A stretch of DNA of 64,000 nt from Streptomyces griseiscabiei (GTDB lineage Bacteria; Actinomycetota; Actinomycetes; Streptomycetales; Streptomycetaceae). The notes under the pieces were generated by a model. The model saw only the letters and a program-made list of their open reading frames with translations, did no database searches and had not been told where the DNA came from. The number at the start of each line of letters is the position of its first letter. Position 1 is the stretch's first letter. The stretch lies in NCBI RefSeq assembly GCF_020010925.1, contig NZ_JAGJBZ010000002.1:2356001-2420000 (forward strand), read 5' to 3'. A program made the translations under genes and the position numbers. This document shows, in pieces, positions 1 to 8,237 of this stretch.

Positions 1-1
1 C

Positions 2-1411
2 CTGGTGCCGGGCCGGGTGTGGCGGCGGAGCCCGGCGGGGGAGTACAGCCTCGTCACCGACGACATCACCAACCCCAACGGCATCACCTGTATCGGGGAC
101 CGGCTCTTCGTCAACGAGATGAAGTTCGACGGCCGGCTGCTGGAGCTGTTCCCCGACGGCGGCGACCCGGTGGTGCTCACCGAGGGCCTGGCCCTCGGCA
201 ACGCGATGCAGCGCGGCCCGGACGGGCACCTCTACTACCCGCACATGATCACCGGGCAGGTCTGGCGCATCCCACCGGACGGCGGAACGCCCGAGGTGGT
301 CGCCGAGGACGTGCACGAGCCGGTCGCGGTCCGCTTCGACCGGGGTGGCGTCCTGCACGTCGTCTCACGCGGCGTCCAGGGCATCGTCACCCGGATCGAC
401 CTGCACGGAGGCGGCACCCGCACGCTCGTCACCAGCGGGCTGAAGGGCCTGGACAACGCGGCGTTCGACGCGGAGAACCGGATGTTCGTCTCCAGCTACG
501 CCGCCGGCGGCGTCAGCGAGCTGCACCCCGACGGCCGTACCCGCGACCTCGTGCCCCGCGGCTTCGACGGGCCCTACGGCATCACGGTCGACCTCGGCGG
601 GAGGGTGTACGCGGCCGACCACTACCGGCTGGCGACCCCGGCGCCCGACGAGGTGGACACACAGCTGCTGCTGCCCTTCGCGCACGGCATCACCGCCGAC
701 GGCGAACTGCTGCACTACACCTCGCAGTTCGGTGCCGTACTGACCTACGACCCCGGCTCCGGTGCCGTCCGGGAGCGGGCGCGCGGTCTCGACCGGCCCA
801 TCGGGATCGCGGTGGGGCCGGACGGTTCCCTGGTGGTGGCCGAGGCGGGCGCGGGCCGGGTCGTGGCGGTCACCACCCCCGCGTCGGACACCGCCGACGT
901 TGTCGCGGACGCGGCCACGGTGACCGTCCTCGCCGAAGGGCTCGACCGGCCCACGGACGTGGCCTTCGACGCGGCGGGCCGCCTCTACGTCAGCGAGGAA
1001 CGGCTCGGGACCGTCCTGCGGATCGAGACGGACGGCGGCGGGACCACCGTGGTCGCGGACGGTCTCGGCGCGCCGCAGGGGCTGGCGGTCCTGGGCGAGG
1101 AGCTGTTCGTGGTGGAGACCGGACCGCGCAGGCTGCACGCGGTCTGCCTGGTCACGGGGGAGCGGCGCACCGACGCCGAGGACCTTCCGGTCGGACCGCC
1201 TCCGGGTGTCGTCCCCCGGGAGGAACCGGCGCTGTTCGCCGGTGGCCTGCCCGGGATGGCCCGCCGCTTCGCCGGTCTCGCCGCGGACCTGGACGGGACC
1301 CTCCTGCTGTCGGCCAACGGCGAGGGCACGGTACTGCGGCTCACGCCGAAGGCGGGGTCGGGAGAAGGGGCCGGGGCAGGGGCGGAGGCGGGGGTTCAGC
1401 CGGAGCGGTAG
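2..1411 (+). CDS. SMP-30/gluconolactonase-like beta-propeller protein, 5' partial
   Basis: About 468 residues are visible and the frame is open to the window edge. A GTG lies at 5, but the protein already begins inside propeller repeats, so the true start is probably upstream. Repeats of the type 'GITxxGDRLFVNE', 'PDGHLYYPHMI' and 'GIAVGPDGSLVVAEAGAGRV' match the NHL/SMP-30 propeller pattern of lactonases and related sugar-acid hydrolases. There is no signal peptide in the visible part. The C-terminus is a low-complexity Gly/Ala/Glu tail. Its 3' end overlaps the convergent LysR gene by 16 bp. A lactonase role is an inference from the fold; many such propellers have other activities. Confidence 0.6.
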   Translation: MVPGRVWRRSPAGEYSLVTDDITNPNGITCIGDRLFVNEMKFDGRLLELFPDGGDPVVLTEGLALGNAMQRGPDGHLYYPHMITGQVWRIPPDGGTPEVVAEDVHEPVAVRFDRGGVLHVVSRGVQGIVTRIDLHGGGTRTLVTSGLKGLDNAAFDAENRMFVSSYAAGGVSELHPDGRTRDLVPRGFDGPYGITVDLGGRVYAADHYRLATPAPDEVDTQLLLPFAHGITADGELLHYTSQFGAVLTYDPGSGAVRERARGLDRPIGIAVGPDGSLVVAEAGAGRVVAVTTPASDTADVVADAATVTVLAEGLDRPTDVAFDAAGRLYVSEERLGTVLRIETDGGGTTVVADGLGAPQGLAVLGEELFVVETGPRRLHAVCLVTGERRTDAEDLPVGPPPGVVPREEPALFAGGLPGMARRFAGLAADLDGTLLLSANGEGTVLRLTPKAGSGEGAGAGAEAGVQPER

Positions 1412-2274
1412 AGGTCCGAGAGCAGTTCGATGGCGGCCGGGGTGGCGGGATGCGGGTCGTCCCGCCACCAGGCCAGCCGCACGGCGATCGGCTCGGCGTC
1501 GCGCACCGGCCGGTAGACGACACCGGGCCGCCGGTACTGGTTGGCCGTCGACTCCGGGGTCACCCCGACGGCCCGGCCCGTGGCGATGGTGGTGAGCCAT
1601 TCGTCGACGTCGTGCGTCTTCTCGGTCGCGGGCCGGGAGCCGGGCGGCCACAGATCGGGGGTGGTCGTCCCGGTGCGGCGGTCCACCAGCAGGATGTGCC
1701 CGCTGAGATCGGCCAGCCGCACCGACCGGCGGCGGGCCAGCGGATCGTCGCTCGCCATCGCGCACATCCGCCGCTCCAGCCCGACGATCGCCGAGTCGAA
1801 CCGCCGGTCGTCCACCGCCCGCCGGACCACGGCGAGATCGCAGGAACCCTCCGCCAGCCCGGCCGTGGGGGAGTTGGTCCGCACGAACTGCAGATCCGTC
1901 TCCGGGTGCGCGGCGCCCCAGCGGCGCTGGAACGTCAATGTGTGCCGGCCCAGCGCCGACCAGGCGTAGCCGATCCGCAGCCGCACCTGGCCCGAGGCCA
2001 CCTCCCGCACGAGGTCGTCCACCTCGCCGAGCACCCGCCGCGCGTGCGACACCACCCTGAGCCCGGTCGGCGTGGGCGTCACCTCACGCGAGGTCCGGCG
2101 CAACAGCCGTACGCCCAGGGCCCGTTCGAGCGAGGCCAGGGTGCGGGACACGGCCGCCTGGGAGACGTCGAGCGCGATCGCCGCGTCGGTGAAGGTGCCC
2201 TCGTCGACGATCGCCATCAGACAGCGCAGCTGCCGCAGCTCCACATCCCTGACGGCCTGGCCCGTGTCATCCAT
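1396..2274 (-). CDS. LysR family transcriptional regulator
   Basis: 292 residues from the ATG at 2274. An upstream in-frame start at 2316 would add 14 residues but has no better ribosome site. The N-terminus has the LysR winged helix (ELRQLRCLMAIVDEGTFTDAA, then 'SQAAVSRTLASLERALGVRLLRR'), followed by a LysR substrate-binding domain. It is divergent from the EamA-type exporter gene at 2343 with 68 bp between starts, the usual arrangement for a LysR activator and its target exporter. A T-N11-A site lies in the gap. The inducer is not predictable from sequence. Confidence 0.9.
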   Translation of the reverse strand: MDDTGQAVRDVELRQLRCLMAIVDEGTFTDAAIALDVSQAAVSRTLASLERALGVRLLRRTSREVTPTPTGLRVVSHARRVLGEVDDLVREVASGQVRLRIGYAWSALGRHTLTFQRRWGAAHPETDLQFVRTNSPTAGLAEGSCDLAVVRRAVDDRRFDSAIVGLERRMCAMASDDPLARRRSVRLADLSGHILLVDRRTGTTTPDLWPPGSRPATEKTHDVDEWLTTIATGRAVGVTPESTANQYRRPGVVYRPVRDAEPIAVRLAWWRDDPHPATPAAIELLSDLYRSG

Positions 2275-2302
2275 GACTCCAGCGTATAGATCCTCCGGTG
2301 GA

Positions 2303-2315
2303 TGCATTTTGCGCA
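2303..2315. promoter_or_regulatory. candidate LysR box (T-N11-A)
   Basis: TGCATTTTGCGCA has TGC/GCA ends and T-N11-A spacing. It lies between the divergent lysR (start 2274) and eamA (start 2343) genes. This is a motif match only. Confidence 0.35.
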
Positions 2316-2342
2316 ACGATGGACCGGGCGCACCATCGGCGC

Positions 2343-3254
2343 ATGGACACCGCCGCCGCTCCCGCCACCGCCCTCGCCCCGGCCGGTACGGGCCCCGTTC
2401 CGGCCGCCGCCCCCGCGCCGGGTGGCGCGCGGCCGGCCGCCGTCCTCACCATGCTCGGCTGCGGCGCGTCCAACCAGGTCGGGGCCGCGCTGGGTTCACT
2501 GGCCTTCCCCGTGCTGGGGCCCGCCGGGGTGGTCGCGATACGGCAGTACGTCGCCGCCCTCGTCCTGGTGGCCGTCGGCCGGCCGCGGTGGAGGTCCTTC
2601 ACCGCGCGTCAGTGGTGGCCGGTGGTGCTGCTCGCGCTGGTGTTCGGGACGATGAACCTGTCGCTGTACACCGCCATCGACCGCATCGGCCTGGGGCTCG
2701 CGGTGACCCTGGAGTTCCTGGGCCCGCTCGCCATCGCCCTGGCGGGGTCGCGCCGCCGGGTGGACGCCTGCTGCGCGCTGATCGCCGGTCTGGGCGTGGT
2801 CACCCTGATGCGCCCCCAGCCCTCCGCCGACTACCTCGGCATGGGCCTCGGTCTCCTGGCCGCCGTCTGCTGGGCGTCGTACATCCTCCTCAACCGCACG
2901 GTCGGCCGCCGTATCCCGGGCGCGCAGGGCTCCGCGGCCGCCGCGGGCCTCTCCGCCCTGGCCTTCCTGCCGGTCGGTGCCGTCGTGGTCGTACGGAACC
3001 CGCCCACCGTCGGCGCCGTCGGGTACGCGATCGCCGCCGGGGTCCTCGCGTCGGCCGTGCCGTATCTCGCGGACGTGTTCACCCTGCGCCGCGTACCCGC
3101 CCAGGTGTTCGGGCTCTTCATGAGCGTCAACCCGGTCCTCGCCGCGCTCGCGGGCTGGATCATGCTCGGGCAGGATCTGGGCGGGGTCGAGTGGGCGGCG
3201 ATCGGCGCGGTCGTCGCGGCGAACGCGCTCTGCATGCTGGTGCCGCGCCGCTGA
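2343..3254 (+). CDS. EamA/DMT family transporter
   Basis: 303 residues from the ATG at 2343; a GTG at 2298 is in frame but leaves no room for the control region. Ten hydrophobic segments are arranged as two EamA halves. The first runs from 'VLTMLGCGASNQVGAALGSLAF' and the second from 'GMGLGLLAAVCWASYILLNRTVGRRI' to 'GAVVAANALCMLVPRR'. The pattern matches the RhtA/YdcZ-like drug/metabolite exporters of the inner membrane that expel amino acids or small metabolites. The divergent LysR gene is its likely regulator. The Ala/Pro-rich N-terminal 35 residues are cytoplasmic and probably disordered. Confidence 0.85.
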   Translation: MDTAAAPATALAPAGTGPVPAAAPAPGGARPAAVLTMLGCGASNQVGAALGSLAFPVLGPAGVVAIRQYVAALVLVAVGRPRWRSFTARQWWPVVLLALVFGTMNLSLYTAIDRIGLGLAVTLEFLGPLAIALAGSRRRVDACCALIAGLGVVTLMRPQPSADYLGMGLGLLAAVCWASYILLNRTVGRRIPGAQGSAAAAGLSALAFLPVGAVVVVRNPPTVGAVGYAIAAGVLASAVPYLADVFTLRRVPAQVFGLFMSVNPVLAALAGWIMLGQDLGGVEWAAIGAVVAANALCMLVPRR

Positions 3255-3280
3255 GCCCCGGCCGTGCGACCCTGTGATGA

Positions 3281-3318
3281 CAAAATTGTTGACAATTTTG
3301 TTGGCCTGGATTTACGTT
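3281..3318 (+). promoter_or_regulatory. GntR operator palindrome overlapping a promoter
   Basis: CAAAATTGTTGACAATTTTG (3281-3300) is a perfect 9-bp inverted repeat with a 2-bp centre. Its middle contains TTGACA (3289-3294). A TTACGT/TACGTT -10 candidate follows at 3312-3318 with 17-18 bp spacing. The GntR gene starts at 3347. The layout predicts autorepression of the whole 3347-7628 operon. Confidence 0.7.
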
Positions 3319-3346
3319 CGACAGGCACTCGCTCAGGGAGGGCACG

Positions 3347-4012
3347 ATGCGGGAGGAAGCCCGTCCGGGCACCGGGGAGCAGGCCAAGCGGCTCGCGCTG
3401 GCGAAGCTGCGGCAGGCGATCGCGCACGGCGAGATGGCACCGGCCCAACGGCTGGTCGAGAACGAACTCGCCGAGCAGTTCGGTGTGACACGGGCCAGCA
3501 TCCGTGCGGCGCTGATCGATCTGGAGGCCGAAGGACTGGTCGAGCGGATCCGTAACCGGGGCTCACGGGTGCGGGTGGTGAGCGTGGAGGAAGCGGTCGC
3601 CATCAGCGAGTGCCGCATGGTCCTGGAAGGGCTCTGCGCGGCGAAGGCGGCGACCCTGGCCACCGAGGACCAGCTCGCCGAACTGGCCGACATCGGCACG
3701 GCGATGACCAAGGCCGTGGCCGACGGCGAACCGGTGACGTACTCCGAGCTGAACCAGCGGCTGCACACCCGCATCCGGGAGATCTCCGGCCAGCGGGTGG
3801 CCGTGGAACTGCTGGAGCGGCTCAACGCCCAGCTGGTGCGCCACCGCTTCCAGCTCGCGCTGCGGCCGGGGCGTCCCCAGCAATCCCTGGGTGAACACCT
3901 GGCCATGATCGAGGCGATCACGGCGAGGGACCCGCGGGCCGCCGAGGAGGCCGTCCGCGCCCACCTCATGAGCGTGATCACCGCGCTGCGCGAAGAGCCG
4001 CGTCGCGCCTGA
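3347..4012 (+). CDS. GntR family regulator, FadR/FCD subfamily
   Basis: 221 residues from ATG at 3347 with AGGGAGG just upstream. The N-terminal winged helix runs from 'LRQAIAHGEMAPAQRLVENELAEQFGVTRASIRAALIDLEAEGLVERI'. The all-helical FCD ligand domain spans roughly residues 85-215 and includes the 'ELNQRLHTRIREIS' and 'GEHLAMIEAI' helices that usually hold the metal/carboxylate-binding His and Asp/Asn residues. FCD regulators typically sense organic acids. It is the first gene of the aromatic-acid operon, with 47 bp to the next gene, so an intermediate of that pathway is the likely inducer. Confidence 0.9.
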   Translation: MREEARPGTGEQAKRLALAKLRQAIAHGEMAPAQRLVENELAEQFGVTRASIRAALIDLEAEGLVERIRNRGSRVRVVSVEEAVAISECRMVLEGLCAAKAATLATEDQLAELADIGTAMTKAVADGEPVTYSELNQRLHTRIREISGQRVAVELLERLNAQLVRHRFQLALRPGRPQQSLGEHLAMIEAITARDPRAAEEAVRAHLMSVITALREEPRRA

Positions 4013-4059
4013 CGCTCCGGGGTGGGCGGAACTGCCTGTCCACCGAGGAGAGCTGACCC

Positions 4060-4839
4060 ATGACCGACAGCACGGCGCCCGCCGCCGCCCCACCACGATC
4101 CACACCGCGGTCGACACCACGATCGACCCTCGTCGTCACCGCCCACGCGGGCGACTTCGTGTGGCGAGCCGGCGGCGCCCTGGCCCTGGCGGCCTCGCGC
4201 GGGGAGCGGGTCACCATCGCCTGCCTCACCTTCGGTGAGCGCGGCGAGTCCGCGAAGGCCTGGCGCGAGGGCCGGACGCTGGACGAGATCAAGGCGATGC
4301 GGCGGGAGGAGGCCGAGAGGGCCGCCGCCACGCTCGGCGCCGCGATCGTCTTCTTCGACGCCGGCGACTATCCCCTGATCCCCGCACCGGAGTTGACCGA
4401 CCGCCTGGTGGCCGTCTACCGGCGGGCCCAGCCGGACGTCGTCCTCACCCACCCCCTGGAGGACCCCTACAACGGCGACCACCCGGCCGCCGCCCGCATG
4501 GCCCTCGACGCCCGGGTCCTCGCGCAGGCCATCGGCTACCCCGCCGAGGGCGAGATCATCGGCGCCCCGCCCGTCTTCTTCTTCGAGCCCCACCAGCCCG
4601 AGATGTGCGGCTTCCGGCCCGAGGTGCTCCTGGACATCACCGAGGTGTGGGAGACCAAGCGCGAGGCCATGGAGTGCCTGGGCGCCCAGCGGCACCTGTG
4701 GGACTACTACACCGACCTCGCCGTACGCCGGGGAGTCCAGCTCAAGCGCAACGCGGGCCCCAACCTGGGCCTCGCGCACCGGACCATGGCCGAGGCGTAC
4801 ATGCGTCCCTACCCGCAGGTCACGGGGGTGCTCGACTGA
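4060..4839 (+). CDS. galB: PIG-L/LmbE family protein, probable 4-oxalomesaconate hydratase
   Basis: 259 residues, ATG at 4060 with a GAGGAG ribosome site. The Rossmann-like PIG-L core is clear: 'LVVTAHAGDFVWRAGGALAL' replaces the usual AHPDDE metal motif, and 'VLTHPLEDPYNGDHPAA' provides the second histidine cluster. PIG-L proteins are zinc deacetylases, but GalB of gallate catabolism belongs to this fold and hydrates 4-oxalomesaconate. The next two genes are the aldolase and tautomerase of the same pathway, which makes the hydratase role more likely than sugar deacetylation. The Asp-Asp-Glu to Gly-Asp-Phe change is a visible deviation from deacetylases. Function is inferred from fold plus context. 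Confidence 0.7.
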   Translation: MTDSTAPAAAPPRSTPRSTPRSTLVVTAHAGDFVWRAGGALALAASRGERVTIACLTFGERGESAKAWREGRTLDEIKAMRREEAERAAATLGAAIVFFDAGDYPLIPAPELTDRLVAVYRRAQPDVVLTHPLEDPYNGDHPAAARMALDARVLAQAIGYPAEGEIIGAPPVFFFEPHQPEMCGFRPEVLLDITEVWETKREAMECLGAQRHLWDYYTDLAVRRGVQLKRNAGPNLGLAHRTMAEAYMRPYPQVTGVLD

Positions 4840-5549
4840 TGGGCGGCGTGATCGTCACCGACCCGCCGAAGGCGGACGCGAAGGACGTCGAGGCGATCGG
4901 CCGGTACGGCGTCGCCACCGTCCACGAGGCGATGGGCCGCACCGGTCTGCTCGGCACCCGCCTCCGCCCCAACCAGCGGGACACCCGGATCGCCGGCACC
5001 GCCGTCACGGTCCTGTCCTGGCCCGGCGACAACCTCATGATCCACGCGGCTGTCGAGCAGTGCGGCGAGGGCGACATCCTCGTCGTCACCACCACCTCCC
5101 CGTCCACCGACGGCATGTTCGGCGAACTCTTCGCCACCGCCCTCCAGCGGCGGGGCGTACGCGGCCTGGTCATCGACGCGGGCATCCGCGACACCGCCGC
5201 ACTGCGCGCGATGGGCTTCCCCGCCTGGGCCGCCGCCGTCAGCGCCCAGGGCACGGTCAAGGCCACCGGCGGCTCCGTCAACGTCCCCGTGGCCGTCGGC
5301 GGCCAGGTCGTCCACCCCGGCGACGTGATCCTCGCCGACGACGACGGCGTGGTCGTCGTCCCCCGCGCCCGGGCCCGCCGCACGGCCGAGGCCGCCGAGG
5401 CCCGCGAACGCAAGGAGGCCGCCTCCCGCGCCGCCTTCCTCGACGGCCAACTAGGCCTGGACCGCTACGGGTTGCGCGAGACCCTCGTAGGGCTCGGGGT
5501 GACGTACCGGTCGTACGACGAGTACGCGGGCGAGGAGCCCGCGCGGTGA
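4839..5549 (+). CDS. ligK: RraA-fold 4-carboxy-4-hydroxy-2-oxoadipate aldolase
   Basis: 236 residues; the ATG overlaps the upstream stop (TGATG), so translation is coupled. The sequence has the RraA/class II pyruvate aldolase pattern: 'GVATVHEAMGRTGLL' near the N-terminus, 'GEGDILVVTT' and 'RGVRGLVIDAGIRDTAALRAMGFPAWAAAVSAQGT' with the metal-site Arg-Asp pair, then 'VHPGDVILADDDGVVVVP'. LigK/GalC enzymes split 4-carboxy-4-hydroxy-2-oxoadipate to pyruvate and oxaloacetate and also decarboxylate oxaloacetate. It sits between the hydratase and tautomerase genes, completing the lower pathway. The family also holds other HMG/CHA-type aldolases, so the exact substrate is inferred. Confidence 0.8.
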   Translation: MGGVIVTDPPKADAKDVEAIGRYGVATVHEAMGRTGLLGTRLRPNQRDTRIAGTAVTVLSWPGDNLMIHAAVEQCGEGDILVVTTTSPSTDGMFGELFATALQRRGVRGLVIDAGIRDTAALRAMGFPAWAAAVSAQGTVKATGGSVNVPVAVGGQVVHPGDVILADDDGVVVVPRARARRTAEAAEARERKEAASRAAFLDGQLGLDRYGLRETLVGLGVTYRSYDEYAGEEPAR

Positions 5550-6634
5550 CCGGGTGGTCCGGGGGAGTCCGCTGCACGCTGATGCGCGGCGGCACCTCCA
5601 AGGGCGCCTACTTCCTCGCCGACGACCTGCCCACCGACCCGGCCGACCGCGACGACCTGCTGCTGCGGGTCATGGGCAGCCCCGACCCGCGCCAGATCGA
5701 CGGCCTGGGCGGTGCCCACCCCCTGACCAGCAAGGTGGCCGTGGTGTCCGCGTCGGCCGGCCCCGGGGCCGACGTCGACTATCTGTTCCTCCAAGTAGGC
5801 GTGGACACACCGGAGGTGAGTGACCGTCAGAACTGCGGCAACCTCCTCGCCGGGGTGGGCCCGTTCGCCGTCGAGCGCGGACTGCTGAGCGCGGGCGAGC
5901 GCGAGACGTCCGTACGCATCCGCATGCTCAACTCCGGTGACCTCGCCGTCGCCACCTTCCCCACCCCCGGCGGCCGGATCGCGGTCACCGGGGACGCGGA
6001 GATCTCCGGAGTGCCGGGGACGGGCGCGCCGGTGGTGATCGGGTTCCCGCCCGGCGGCGGCCCTCTGCTGCCCACCGGGAACGCCCGGGACGTCGTCGCC
6101 GGCACCGAGGTGACCTGCGTGGACACCGGCATGCCGACCGTCCTGATCCCCGCGACCGCCCTCGGCGTCACCGGTCACGAGACCCCCGAGGAGCTGGAGA
6201 AGGATCTCGCGCTCGCCGCCCGGTTGCGCGAGATCAGGCTGACCGCCGGCCCGCTGATGGGCCTCGGCGACGTCGAGCACACCACCGTGCCCAAGCTCAG
6301 CCTCCTCGCCCCGCCCCGGGACGGCGGCGCGGTCGCCACCCGCACCTTCGTCCCGGTGCGCTGCCACACCTCCATCGGCGTCCTGGGCGCCGCGAGCGTG
6401 GCCGCCGGACTGCGCGTCACCGGGGGAGTGGGCGAAGGCATCGCCCGGCTCCCCGCCACCGGAGACCGTGTACGCCTCGAACACCCCACCGGCTTCCTCG
6501 ACATCGAGACCCGGGTGACGTACGGCCCCGACGGGAGCCCCTCGGTGAGCCGCACCGCCGTCGTACGCACCGCCCGCAGGATCTTCGACGGCACGGTCTT
6601 CCCCCGGCCGCCCGTCCCCTCCCGCCGCCCCTGA
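5546..6634 (+). CDS. galD: PrpF/GalD family 4-oxalomesaconate tautomerase
   Basis: 362 residues from GTG at 5546, overlapping the upstream stop by 4 bp. It starts with the diagnostic PrpF motif 'LMRGGTSKGAYFLADDLP', followed by 'IDGLGGAHPLTSKVAVVS' and 'DRQNCGNLLAGVGPFAVERGL', which carries the active-site Cys of the diaminopimelate-epimerase-like fold. GalD isomerises keto and enol forms of 4-oxalomesaconate. PrpF in propionate metabolism isomerises aconitate-like acids, but no methylcitrate genes are nearby, whereas the LigK-type aldolase is adjacent. It is co-transcribed with its neighbours, and 28 bp separate it from the dioxygenase gene. Confidence 0.85.
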   Translation: MTGWSGGVRCTLMRGGTSKGAYFLADDLPTDPADRDDLLLRVMGSPDPRQIDGLGGAHPLTSKVAVVSASAGPGADVDYLFLQVGVDTPEVSDRQNCGNLLAGVGPFAVERGLLSAGERETSVRIRMLNSGDLAVATFPTPGGRIAVTGDAEISGVPGTGAPVVIGFPPGGGPLLPTGNARDVVAGTEVTCVDTGMPTVLIPATALGVTGHETPEELEKDLALAARLREIRLTAGPLMGLGDVEHTTVPKLSLLAPPRDGGAVATRTFVPVRCHTSIGVLGAASVAAGLRVTGGVGEGIARLPATGDRVRLEHPTGFLDIETRVTYGPDGSPSVSRTAVVRTARRIFDGTVFPRPPVPSRRP

Positions 6635-6662
6635 CCCGCTCCCCGTATCCAAGGAGTCCCCG

Positions 6663-7628
6663 ATGACCCCGCCGCTCGGCGACATCGCCCACCTCGGCCA
6701 TGTCGAACTGCTCACCCCCGACCTCGACCGCAGCCTCTGGTTCTTCACCGAGATCCTGGGCCTCACCGAGAACGGCCGCTCCGGCGGCTCGGTCTACCTG
6801 CGGACCTGGGACGACTACGAACACCACAGCCTCACCCTCACCGCCCACTCCACGTCCGGCGTCCGCCGCACCGCCCTGCGGGCCTCCGGCGAGGAGGCAC
6901 TGCGACGCCGGGTGAAGGCCCTGGAGGACACCGGCCGCGCGGGCCGCTGGGTCGAGGACGAACCGGGGATCGGCCCGCTCTACGTGACCACCGCCCCCGA
7001 CGGCCACGAGATCGCCCTGTACTGGGAGACCGAGTGGTACGAGGCGCCGGCCGACCTCAGGCCGGGCCTGAAGAACCAGCCCCAGGCCAAACCCGGCCAC
7101 GGCGTCGGGGTCCGCCGCCTCGACCACGTCAACTTCCTCGCCGCCGACGTCGGCGCCGACGCCGCCTTCACCCGCGAGGCGCTCGGCGCCCGCCCCACCG
7201 AACAGATCGTCCTCGACACCGGCAGGGTCGCCGCCCAGTGGCTGACCTTCACCAACAAGTCGTACGACGTCGTCCACACGGAGGACTGGACCGGCTCGCA
7301 CGGCCGGCTGCACCACATCGCGTTCGCCACCGACACCCGCGAGGACATCCTGCGGGCCGCCGATCTCTGCCTGGACCAGGGCGTGTTCATCGAGACCGGC
7401 CCGCACAAGCACGCCATCCAGCAGACGTTCTTCCTCTATGTCTACGAGCCGGGCGGCAACCGGATCGAGCTGTGCAACCCCCTCACCCGGCTCGTTCTCG
7501 CCCCCGACTGGCCGCTCGTCACCTGGACCCAGGCGGAGCGGGCCAAGGGCCAGGCGTGGGGCCTGAAGACCATCGAGTCCTTCCATACGCACGGCACTCC
7601 GCCGGCCGACCGACGGACTCCGCGATGA
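6663..7628 (+). CDS. type I (VOC-fold) extradiol ring-cleavage dioxygenase
   Basis: 321 residues, ATG at 6663 preceded by AAGGAG. Two tandem VOC domains occur: the N-terminal half begins 'LGHVELLTPDLDRSLWFFTEILGLTE', and the C-terminal half has the Fe ligands in the expected order, His in 'RRLDHVNFLAAD', His in 'GRLHHIAFATD' and Glu in 'PGGNRIELCNP'. The second-shell Tyr region 'FFLYVYEPGG' is also present. The size fits catechol 2,3-dioxygenases. In this operon it presumably opens the aromatic ring to feed the GalB/LigK/GalD steps, replacing the LigAB/GalA-type enzyme usually found there. The substrate is unknown. A decayed copy of its 3' end lies at 34203. Confidence 0.85.
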   Translation: MTPPLGDIAHLGHVELLTPDLDRSLWFFTEILGLTENGRSGGSVYLRTWDDYEHHSLTLTAHSTSGVRRTALRASGEEALRRRVKALEDTGRAGRWVEDEPGIGPLYVTTAPDGHEIALYWETEWYEAPADLRPGLKNQPQAKPGHGVGVRRLDHVNFLAADVGADAAFTREALGARPTEQIVLDTGRVAAQWLTFTNKSYDVVHTEDWTGSHGRLHHIAFATDTREDILRAADLCLDQGVFIETGPHKHAIQQTFFLYVYEPGGNRIELCNPLTRLVLAPDWPLVTWTQAERAKGQAWGLKTIESFHTHGTPPADRRTPR

Positions 7629-7633
7629 ACTTA

Positions 7634-7651
7634 CTTGAGTCAGGCAACAAG
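7634..7651. promoter_or_regulatory. candidate MarR operator
   Basis: CTTG-N10-CAAG inverted repeat (CTTGAGTCAGGCAACAAG) immediately upstream of marR. The 24-bp stretch 7631-7654 recurs without change at 35534-35557 ahead of a dead marR copy, although the flanking sequence has diverged. That supports a functional site. Confidence 0.5.
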
Positions 7652-7668
7652 ATGGTAAAGTGGAGCCC

Positions 7669-8169
7669 ATGTCCCCATCACCGCCATCCTCCGACCCCGC
7701 CTCCCCGGAAGTGGTCGAGATCGAGCGAGCCCTCACCCGCATCACCTACCTCAGCACCCGGGCCCGGGCGCACGAGCGTCTGATGAGCCTGGCCGGTGTG
7801 CCGCTGGACCGTGCCGCCGTCGCCCTGCTGCGGCAGATCGCCGACTCCGAGCCGCTGCGGCCGGGGGAGCTGGCCAACCGCCTCGGCGTCGAGGCATCCC
7901 ATGTCACCCGCCAGGTCCAGCAGCTCCAGAAGACCGGCTACGTCACCCGCGTCCCCGACCCGGACGACCGCCGCGCCCAGCGCATCGAACTGACCCCGGT
8001 CGGCCGGCAGGCGATAGGGCGTATCCGCGAGGCCGGCGTCCGCGGCATGCAGATGGCACTCTCCGAGTGGTCCCCCGAGGAACTCCAGCAGCTCGCGGGG
8101 CTCTTCCACCGCATGGTCGACGACTTCCTGACCCACGCGAACGACCTTGTCGAAGAGCACGGGGCGTAG
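7669..8169 (+). CDS. MarR family transcriptional regulator
   Basis: 166 residues from the ATG at 7669, with GGAG 4 bp upstream; a GTG at 7660 is the alternative start. The winged-helix core is standard: 'LDRAAVALLRQIADSEPLRPGELANRLGVEASHVTRQVQQLQKTGYVTRVPDPDDRRAQRIELTPVGRQAI'. The wing carries the DDRR motif. It follows the dioxygenase gene by 40 bp, and the CTTG-N10-CAAG site in that gap suggests autoregulation. Aromatic carboxylates or catechols are typical MarR ligands, which fits the operon. A broken paralogue with the same operator lies at 35534. Confidence 0.88.
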   Translation: MSPSPPSSDPASPEVVEIERALTRITYLSTRARAHERLMSLAGVPLDRAAVALLRQIADSEPLRPGELANRLGVEASHVTRQVQQLQKTGYVTRVPDPDDRRAQRIELTPVGRQAIGRIREAGVRGMQMALSEWSPEELQQLAGLFHRMVDDFLTHANDLVEEHGA

Positions 8170-8182
8170 CCCCGGCTCTTCA

Positions 8183-8211
8183 GGGGCGCGGGGAACTGCG
8201 CGACCAGCCCC
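8183..8211. repeat. Streptomyces intergenic hairpin repeat, copy 1
   Basis: GGGGCGCGGGGAACTGCGCG followed by ACCAGCCCC forms nested GGGGC/GCCCC and CGCG pairings. I recognise this as a dispersed intergenic element common in Streptomyces. It lies between the marR stop and the convergent flavoprotein gene, where it may act as a terminator. A second copy is at 10368. Confidence 0.7.
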
Positions 8212-8237
8212 ACCGGCCCGCACTCCGCACACGACCG

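Noticed and set aside
19..2289. 756-residue Arg/His/Pro-rich open frame
   Set aside because: Shadow of the propeller gene and the LysR gene on the opposite strand; composition is typical of an off-frame read in high-GC DNA.
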